Assembly: GCF_020216025.1 (NCBI RefSeq)
Contig: NZ_JAIWNC010000062.1
Span: 1-33,399, forward strand
DNA length: 33,399 bases
Direction of reading: 5' to 3'
DNA from: Jidongwangia harbinensis
GTDB taxonomy: Bacteria; Actinomycetota; Actinomycetes; Mycobacteriales; Micromonosporaceae
The position numbers were made by a program, and so were the translations under genes. Positions 1 through 33,399 of this stretch are shown piece by piece. The notes beneath the pieces were generated by a model, which saw nothing but the letters and a program-made list of their open reading frames with translations, made no database searches and was not told the DNA's origin. How positions within the stretch are numbered: the first letter of the stretch is position 1; each line of letters starts with the position of its first letter.

Positions 1-2987
1 GGTTCGCCGGTGTGGTGGAGGGGTTGGCGGCGCAGGGTGCGTCGTTGTTCGTGGAGTGTTCGCCGCATCCGGTGCTGGTGCCGGTGATCGAGGCCGCGGC
101 GGTGGGTTCGTTGCGGCGTGACGACGGCGGGCCGCGGCGGATGCTGCGCAGCCTGGCGGACGCGTTCGAGCTGGGCGCGCCGGTACGGCTCGCGGAACCC
201 GGCACGCCACCCCCGGCACTGCCGACGTACCCCTTCCAACGACAGCGCTACTGGGTCGCGCCACAGCGGCGGGACACCGGCGTCAGCGGCTTCGCAGCCG
301 TCGGCCACCCCCTGCTCAGCGGTGTCGCCGAGGTGGGCGACACCGGGCAGCTGCTGCTCACCGGCCGGCTCGACGCGCAGGCCCAGTCGTGGCTCGCCGA
401 GCACATCGTCGGCGACACCGTCGTGGTGCCCGGCACGGTCGCCCTCGAGGTCGCGCTGGCCGCCGCCGAGCAGGCCGGGTGCGACACCGTCGCGGAGCTG
501 ACCGTCACCGCGCCCATGGTGCTCACCGACGGCCGGCTCGACCTGCAGATCACCGTCGGGTCGCCCGGCGGTCAGGGCGAACGGACCGTCGCGGTGCATG
601 CCCGCGAGGCGGACGGCGCCTGGCGCCGCCACGCCGAGGGCGTGCTGGCCGTCTCCGGTGCCGCGCCCGGCGCCCCGGCGGCGGCGCTGGCCGCACCCGC
701 CATCGACCTCGGCGACGCGTACGAACGGATGGCCGCGCTCGGCGTCACGTTCGGCGACGCGTACCGCGGGCTGCGCGCCGTCCGGCGACTCGGCGATGTG
801 ATCGAGGCGGACGTGGCCGTCCCGGACGACGCGGACGCCTTCCACCTGCACCCGGTCCTGCTGGCCACCGCGATGCAGGCCGACCTGCTCTGCCAGGCCG
901 GCGACGAGATGCGGATGCCGTTCTCCTGGACCGGTGTCCGGGTCCGCGGCGGCCCGGCCACCCCGACCGTCCGGGTCCGTACCGACGGCGCCACCCGCAC
1001 CGTCCACGACGCGACCGGCGCACCGATCGCCCACGTCGCCGGGGTGGTGCTGCGCCCGGTGGCGCCCGGCGGATTCGACGACCCCGACGCCGCGGTCTTC
1101 CGGCTCGACTGGCCGGTGCTCGACGCGCCGCCCGCCCCGCCCGGCGACTGGGCGGTACTCGGCGGCGACCTGCCCGGTGCGTCGGCCCATGCCGACCTGG
1201 CCGCGCTCGGCGCCGCCCTGGACGCCGGGGCGGCCGTCCCGGAGGTCGTGTTCCACCTGCTCGCGGACGCCTCCGCCACACCGGACGACGACCTGCCGGC
1301 CGCCACCCGCGCGGCCACCGCGGCAACGCTGGAGCTGATCCGGGCGTGGCTGGCCGAGCCCCGGCTCGCCGCCGCCCGGCTCGTCGCGGTCACTCGCGGC
1401 GCGGTGCCGGTACGACCCGGCGAGCCGGTCGCCGACCTGGTCCACGCCCCGGTCTGGGGCCTGATCCGGGTCGCCGGCCAGGAGCATCCCGGCCAGTTCG
1501 GGCTGCTCGACCTCGACGGCCCGGCACCGGACCCGGCGACGCTCGCGGCGGCCCTGGCCACCGGCGAACCGCAGCTGGCGATGCGTGCCGGCAGCCCGCA
1601 CGTGCCGCGCATCGTGCCCGCCCCGCCGGCCGCCGGCGAACCGATCGACACGTCCGGCACCGTGCTGGTCACCGGCGCGACCGGTGGCCTCGGCGCGCTC
1701 GTCGCCCGGCACCTCGCCGAGCGGCACGAGGCACGCAACCTGCTGCTGGTCAGCCGCAGCGGCAGCGCCGCCGACGGCGCCACCGAACTCGTCGCCGACC
1801 TGGCCGCCCTCGGCGTCGCGGTCACGGTCGCGGCCGTCGACGTCGCCGACCGCGACGATCTCGCCCGGGTCCTGGCGAACCTCGCGCCGGACCGTCCGCT
1901 CAGCGCCGTCGTGCACGTCGCCGCCGTCCTCGACGACGGCGTGCTCACCGGCCTCACCGCGGACCAGATCGACCGGGTCTTCCGGCCCAAGGTGGACGCG
2001 CTGCTGCACCTCGACGCGCTCACCCGGGACCTGCCGGTCGGCTCGTTCGTGCTGTTCTCCTCGATCGCGAGCCGGCTCGCCGGCCACGGCTCCGGCTCCT
2101 ACTCGGCGGCCAACGCGTTCGTCGACGCGTTCGCCGCCCGCCGCCACGCCGACGGCCGCCCGGTCGTCTCCCTCGCCTGGGGACTGTGGGCGGAGAGCGG
2201 CGGCATGGCCGGACGGCTCAACCGCACCGGCCTGGCCGGGATCGCCTCCGCCGGGCTCACCCCGATGGACGCCGCCGAGGCGCTCCGCCTCCTGGATGCC
2301 GCCGCCACGGCCGCCACCGACCCGACCGCCGACGCGCTGTTGCTGCCGCTGCGGCTGGAACGCGCTCTGATGCGGGCCGCGGCCGCCCGCGGCGAGCTGC
2401 CCGCGACGCTCGACCGGCTGGTCCGCGTCCCGCGCCGCACGGCCGGGGCCGCCGACGCGGGAGGCGCCGAGACGCTGGTCCGCCGGCTCGCCGCCGCCGG
2501 GCCCGGCGAACGGCAACGGATCCTCACCGAGCTGGTCCGCACCCAGGTGGCCGCGGTGCTCGGCTACGGCCGGCCCGCCGACGTCGACCCCGACCGGGCG
2601 TTCCGCGAACTCGGCTTCGACTCGGTCAGCGCGCTGCACCTGCGCAACCGCCTCAACGCCGCCACCGGACTGCGCCTGCCGACGACGGTCGTCTTCGACT
2701 CGCCGACGGTCACCGCGATCGCCGAGCGGGTGGCCGGCGACCTCGTACCCACCGGGTCCGCGACCCGGGACGAGGCGGCGCCGGACGACGACCAGGTCCG
2801 CCGGATTCTGGCCGCCGTCGACCTCGGCCGCCTGCGCGAGGCGGGGCTGCTCGACGCCCTGCTGCGCCTGGGCGCCGAGCCGGACGCCCCGCCCGCCGAG
2901 AGCGGCGGCGCGGATGCCGCGGACGACCTGGACGACCTCGACCTGGAGCGGCTGGTGCAACTGGCCCTCGACCCGACCGAGCACTGA
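1..2987 (+). CDS. Modular type I polyketide synthase, 3' end (partial; module A)
   Basis: The reading frame is open from the left edge (first whole codon at position 3), so the true start lies upstream; the GTG at 12 falls inside an AT domain and is not a start. Domains in order: AT C-terminal tail ending at the post-AT motif LPTYPFQRQRYW (219-254); DH about 303-1065; KR about 1656-2230; ACP about 2523-2750 with the phosphopantetheine Ser at 2622 (GFDS); C-terminal docking domain about 2763-2984. The KR has Ser, Tyr (2100) and Asn in the usual places and an LDD motif (1929-1937), so it should be an active B-type reductase. The DH keeps its His (402) but the catalytic Asp position reads Ala (864), so dehydration is unlikely. 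Expected outcome is a beta-hydroxyl. The AT substrate cannot be read because its active site is outside the window. It ends 19 bp before the next PKS gene, probably the same operon. Confidence 0.97.
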   Translation, partial: FAGVVEGLAAQGASLFVECSPHPVLVPVIEAAAVGSLRRDDGGPRRMLRSLADAFELGAPVRLAEPGTPPPALPTYPFQRQRYWVAPQRRDTGVSGFAAVGHPLLSGVAEVGDTGQLLLTGRLDAQAQSWLAEHIVGDTVVVPGTVALEVALAAAEQAGCDTVAELTVTAPMVLTDGRLDLQITVGSPGGQGERTVAVHAREADGAWRRHAEGVLAVSGAAPGAPAAALAAPAIDLGDAYERMAALGVTFGDAYRGLRAVRRLGDVIEADVAVPDDADAFHLHPVLLATAMQADLLCQAGDEMRMPFSWTGVRVRGGPATPTVRVRTDGATRTVHDATGAPIAHVAGVVLRPVAPGGFDDPDAAVFRLDWPVLDAPPAPPGDWAVLGGDLPGASAHADLAALGAALDAGAAVPEVVFHLLADASATPDDDLPAATRAATAATLELIRAWLAEPRLAAARLVAVTRGAVPVRPGEPVADLVHAPVWGLIRVAGQEHPGQFGLLDLDGPAPDPATLAAALATGEPQLAMRAGSPHVPRIVPAPPAAGEPIDTSGTVLVTGATGGLGALVARHLAERHEARNLLLVSRSGSAADGATELVADLAALGVAVTVAAVDVADRDDLARVLANLAPDRPLSAVVHVAAVLDDGVLTGLTADQIDRVFRPKVDALLHLDALTRDLPVGSFVLFSSIASRLAGHGSGSYSAANAFVDAFAARRHADGRPVVSLAWGLWAESGGMAGRLNRTGLAGIASAGLTPMDAAEALRLLDAAATAATDPTADALLLPLRLERALMRAAAARGELPATLDRLVRVPRRTAGAADAGGAETLVRRLAAAGPGERQRILTELVRTQVAAVLGYGRPADVDPDRAFRELGFDSVSALHLRNRLNAATGLRLPTTVVFDSPTVTAIAERVAGDLVPTGSATRDEAAPDDDQVRRILAAVDLGRLREAGLLDALLRLGAEPDAPPAESGGADAADDLDDLDLERLVQLALDPTEH
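303..1065 (+). other. DH domain of module A, probably inactive
   Basis: PKS dehydratase fold region with conserved HPLLSG start. The catalytic His is kept in HIVGDTVVVP (402-431), although the usual Gly of HxxxGxxxxP is Asp. The second catalytic residue, the Asp of the LLDA motif, is Ala (LLATAMQ; codon 864-866). The usual YGPAF motif reads FGDAY. Three departures at active-site motifs argue for loss of dehydration, while the fold may still be needed for module structure. Activity loss is inferred, not shown. Confidence 0.8.
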
Positions 2988-2993
2988 AGCGCT

Positions 2994-3000
2994 GGGAGAG
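2994..3000 (+). promoter_or_regulatory. Ribosome binding site of the six-module PKS gene
   Basis: GGGAGAG lies 6 bp before ATG 3007 within the 19-bp gap after the stop of gene 1. It fixes the start of gene 2 against the in-frame upstream ATG at 2914. No promoter or terminator is visible in the gap, so it looks like an intra-operon translation signal. Confidence 0.75.
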
Positions 3001-3006
3001 ACGTAC

Positions 3007-31068
<28,062 letters not shown>

Positions 31069-31096
31069 GCGCCGTCCCGGCGCCGACCACCTGTTT

Positions 31097-31101
31097 GGGA
31101 G
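31097..31101 (+). promoter_or_regulatory. Ribosome binding site of the third PKS gene
   Basis: GGGAG lies 6 bp before ATG 31108 in the 39-bp gap after the stop of gene 2 (TGA 31066-31068). The gap has no obvious terminator hairpin with a T tract, consistent with co-transcription. The docking-like N-terminus encoded right after this site supports the start. Confidence 0.7.
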
Positions 31102-31107
31102 CGACGC

Positions 31108-33399
31108 ATGTCCAATGAGGAAACTCTTCGCAAGTATCTGCGGGCCGTCACCGCGGAACTGCACGAGACCCGTCGCAGCCTGCGGGAGAGCGAGGCGAAG
31201 ACGCGGGACCCGATCGCGGTGGTCGGCATGGCCTGCCGGTTCCCCGGCGACGTGCGGTCCCCGGAGGACCTGTGGGAGGTCGTCACCGCGGGCGCGGACC
31301 TGGTCACCGGGTTCCCCGACGACCGCGACTGGGACGCGGACGCGCTCTACGACCCGGACCCGGACGCCACCGGCAAGACGTACGTGCGGGAGGGCGGCTT
31401 CCTGCGCGGCATCGCCGACTTCGACCCGGAGTTCTTCGGCATCAACCCGCGCGAGGCGCTCGCCCTCGACCCGCAGCAGCGGCTGCTGCTGGAGACCACC
31501 TGGGAGGCGTTCGAGCGGGCCGGCATCGACCCGGCCGCCGCGCGGGGCAGCGACACCGGCGTCTTCGTCGGAATCAGCGCCCAGGACTACCGGATGCTGC
31601 TCGCCGCCGCCGATCCGGACACCATCGAGGGGTACGCGGCCACCGGCAACGCGGGCAGCCTCGCGTCCGGGCGGATCGCGTACACCTTCGGACTGGACGG
31701 CCCGGCGGTGACGGTGGACACCGCGTGCTCGTCCTCGCTGGTCGCCATGCACCTGGCGGCACAGTCGCTGCGGCAGGGCGAGTGTTCGATGGCGCTGGCG
31801 GGCGGCGTGACCGTGCTCACCACGCCGGAGACGTTCGTCGAGTTCTCCCGCCAGCGGGCGCTGTCGCCGGACGGGCGGTGCAAGTCGTTCGCCGAGTCGG
31901 CCGACGGCACCGGCTGGGGCGAGGGCGTCGGCATGATCCTGCTGGAACGGCTCTCCGATGCGCGCCGCCGCGGCCACCCGGTGCTCGCCGTCATCCGCGG
32001 CTCCGCGGTCAACCAGGACGGCGCGTCCAACGGGCTGACCGCGCCGAGCGGCCCCGCCCAGCAGCGGGTGATCCAGGCGGCACTCGCCACCGCGGGCCTG
32101 TTCGGCCACGAGGTGGACGCGGTCGAGGCACACGGCACCGGCACCATGCTCGGCGACCCGATCGAGGCGCAGGCGCTGCTGGCCACGTACGGCCGCGACC
32201 GCGTCCCGGAACGCCCGCTCTGGCTCGGCTCGCTCAAGTCGAACCTCGGCCACACCCAGGCGGCGGCCGGGGTCGGCGGCGTCATCAAGATGGTGATGGC
32301 GCTGCGGCACGGCCAGCTGCCGCGGACCCTGCACGTGGACGTGCCCACCTCACACGTCGACTGGTCGGCCGGCGGCGTGCGGCTGCTCACCGAGCCACAG
32401 CCGTGGCCGCGGACCGAGCGGGCCCGCCGCGCCGGCGTGTCGTCGTTCGGGATGAGCGGCACCAACGCGCACGTGCTGGTGGAGGAGGCGCCGGCCGAGG
32501 AACCGGTGGAACCGCCGGCCACGGTGATCCGTCCGCCGGTCTGGCCGGTCCCGCTCTCCGGCCGCGGTGAGGCGGCGCTGCGGGCCCAGGCCGACGCGCT
32601 CGCCGGGCACGCCGTGACGTCCGGCGAGCGGCTGGGCGACCTCGCGTACTCGCTGGCCACCGGACGGCCGGCGTTCGACACCCGCGCGGTGGCCGTGGCC
32701 GGCGACACCGACGGACTGGTCCGCGTGCTGGAGACGATCCAGCCGACCCAGGTCGTGCCGGGCCGCACCGCGTTCCTGTTCACGGGTTCGGGGGCGCAGT
32801 GGGCGGGGATGGGCCGGGAGTTGTATGACACGTTCCCGGTGTTCGCGGATGCCTTCGATGAGGTGTGTGCGCATCTGGACGGGCATCTGCCGCGTCCGGT
32901 GCACGAGGTCATTTTCGCGGCGCCGGGGTCGGCGGAGGCGGAGTTGTTGCATGGGTTGCGGTTCACGCAGCCGGTGTTGTTCGCGTTGCAGGTGGCGTTG
33001 TTCCGGCTGGTGCAGTCGTGGGGGGTGTCGGCGGAGGTGTTCGCCGGTCATTCCACGGGTGAGGTGACGGCGGCGTATCTGGCCGGGGTGTGGGATCTGC
33101 CGGATGCGTGTGCGTTGATCACGGCGCGGGGTGCGTTGATGCATCTGTTGCCGGACTCGGGTGCGATGGTGGCGGTGCAGGCCACGGAGGCCGAAGTCAC
33201 GCCGTGGCTTTCCGATGTCGTGGGTATTGCGGCGGTCAACGGCCCGTCGTCGGTGGTGATCTCCGGTGATGCGCAGGCGTGTGCACCGATCGCGGAGCAT
33301 TTCGGTGGTTTGGGTCGTAAGGTGCGGCGGTTGCGGATCAGTCATGCCGCGCATTCGCCGTTCATCGAGGTGATGCAGCCGTCGTTCGCCGAGGTGCTG
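31108..33399 (+). CDS. Modular type I polyketide synthase, 5' end (partial; module H)
   Basis: The frame from ATG 31108 stays open to the right edge (764 codons visible). GGGAG sits 6 bp before the ATG, and the product begins MSNEETLRKYL, a common N-terminal docking coiled coil of actinobacterial PKSs. KS about 31207-32485 has active-site Cys at 31726 and the two His motifs (EAHGTGT and KSNLGH). The KS-AT linker follows, then AT from about 32767 to beyond the edge. The AT nucleophile motif is GHSTGE (Ser 33052), but the first motif reads GSGAQ instead of GQGAQ (Ser at 32788) and the specificity motif reads HAAH (33343-33354) rather than HAFH or YASH, so the extender unit is uncertain. Codon usage changes sharply near the AT start towards TTG and GGT codons. 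The gene starts 39 bp after gene 2 and is the likely next station for its chain. Confidence 0.96.
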   Translation, partial: MSNEETLRKYLRAVTAELHETRRSLRESEAKTRDPIAVVGMACRFPGDVRSPEDLWEVVTAGADLVTGFPDDRDWDADALYDPDPDATGKTYVREGGFLRGIADFDPEFFGINPREALALDPQQRLLLETTWEAFERAGIDPAAARGSDTGVFVGISAQDYRMLLAAADPDTIEGYAATGNAGSLASGRIAYTFGLDGPAVTVDTACSSSLVAMHLAAQSLRQGECSMALAGGVTVLTTPETFVEFSRQRALSPDGRCKSFAESADGTGWGEGVGMILLERLSDARRRGHPVLAVIRGSAVNQDGASNGLTAPSGPAQQRVIQAALATAGLFGHEVDAVEAHGTGTMLGDPIEAQALLATYGRDRVPERPLWLGSLKSNLGHTQAAAGVGGVIKMVMALRHGQLPRTLHVDVPTSHVDWSAGGVRLLTEPQPWPRTERARRAGVSSFGMSGTNAHVLVEEAPAEEPVEPPATVIRPPVWPVPLSGRGEAALRAQADALAGHAVTSGERLGDLAYSLATGRPAFDTRAVAVAGDTDGLVRVLETIQPTQVVPGRTAFLFTGSGAQWAGMGRELYDTFPVFADAFDEVCAHLDGHLPRPVHEVIFAAPGSAEAELLHGLRFTQPVLFALQVALFRLVQSWGVSAEVFAGHSTGEVTAAYLAGVWDLPDACALITARGALMHLLPDSGAMVAVQATEAEVTPWLSDVVGIAAVNGPSSVVISGDAQACAPIAEHFGGLGRKVRRLRISHAAHSPFIEVMQPSFAEVL
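31207..33399 (+). other. Module H (partial): KS and first part of AT
   Basis: KS 31207-32485 is complete and looks active (Cys 31726). AT begins about 32767 and runs off the edge after HAAH (33343-33354). The reductive domains of this module are not visible. Confidence 0.9.
32767..33399 (+). other. Compositionally distinct AT segment in gene 3
   Basis: From about the AT start, codons shift to TTG for Leu, GGT for Gly, GTG for Val and CAT for His, against the CTG/CTC, GGC, GTC and CAC of the preceding KS and linker. The change coincides with the domain boundary, as expected if the AT was exchanged by recombination. The first 120 bp of the window, the tail of the AT of module A, show the same style. 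Judged by eye, not computed. Confidence 0.6.

Noticed and set aside
12..14. GTG at position 12 as a gene start
   Set aside because: The frame is open to the window edge and the residues around it belong to the middle of an AT domain tail.
2914..3006. Upstream in-frame ATG at 2914 as start of the giant gene
   Set aside because: It would overlap gene 1 by 74 bases and add residues unlike a docking domain. ATG 3007 has a good ribosome binding site and starts a typical docking helix.
31069..31107. Terminator or promoter between genes 2 and 3
   Set aside because: The 39-bp gap shows no clear hairpin with T tract and no convincing -35/-10 pair, only a ribosome binding site.

Overview
This window is the interior of a type I modular polyketide synthase (PKS) locus. 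All coding is on the + strand. The very high G+C, GC-rich third codon positions, short GGGAG-type ribosome binding sites and actinobacterial PKS and docking-domain families point to a filamentous actinomycete. A Micromonosporaceae-like or Streptomyces-like host is plausible, but the sequence does not decide it.

Layout. (1) Positions 1-2987: 3' end of a PKS gene cut by the left edge, holding the tail of an acyltransferase (AT), a dehydratase (DH) with a mutated active site, a ketoreductase (KR), an acyl carrier protein (ACP) and a C-terminal docking domain. (2) Positions 3007-31068: one uninterrupted 28,062-bp gene for a 9,353-residue six-module PKS. Its modules, called B to G here (the module of gene 1 is A), are KS-AT-DH-KR-ACP (B, C, D, E), KS-AT-KR-ACP (F) and KS-AT-(dead KR)-ACP (G). 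(3) Positions 31108-33399: 5' end of a third PKS gene with N-terminal docking helix, ketosynthase (KS) and part of an AT, cut by the right edge (module H). The gaps are 19 and 39 bp, each with a ribosome binding site and no visible promoter or terminator, so the three genes look like one operon. There are no tRNA, rRNA, mobile-element or CRISPR features, and no non-coding stretch above 39 bp.

How the genes work together. The chain should pass from gene 1 to gene 2 to gene 3 through C-terminal/N-terminal docking pairs. From active-site residues: module A should leave a hydroxyl (KR intact, DH catalytic Asp replaced by Ala). B, C and D should each install a double bond (B-type KR plus intact DH). 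E should install a double bond of less certain geometry (KR without the LDD motif). F should leave an L-type hydroxyl (A-type KR). G should leave a ketone (KR has lost its catalytic Tyr, Asn and Lys). All six ATs of gene 2 carry malonyl-type motifs. The inferred segment is an unbranched tetraene followed by a hydroxyl and a ketone in 1,3-relation, as in polyene-polyol polyketides. No enoylreductase, methyltransferase or thioesterase is seen, and the final product cannot be named from this window.

The most notable features are the degenerate KR of module G, the inactivated DH of module A, a family of unusually compact and nearly identical malonyl ATs that look homogenised by recombination, and an AT in gene 3 with atypical active-site motifs inside a stretch of different codon usage. 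I saw no non-PKS system.
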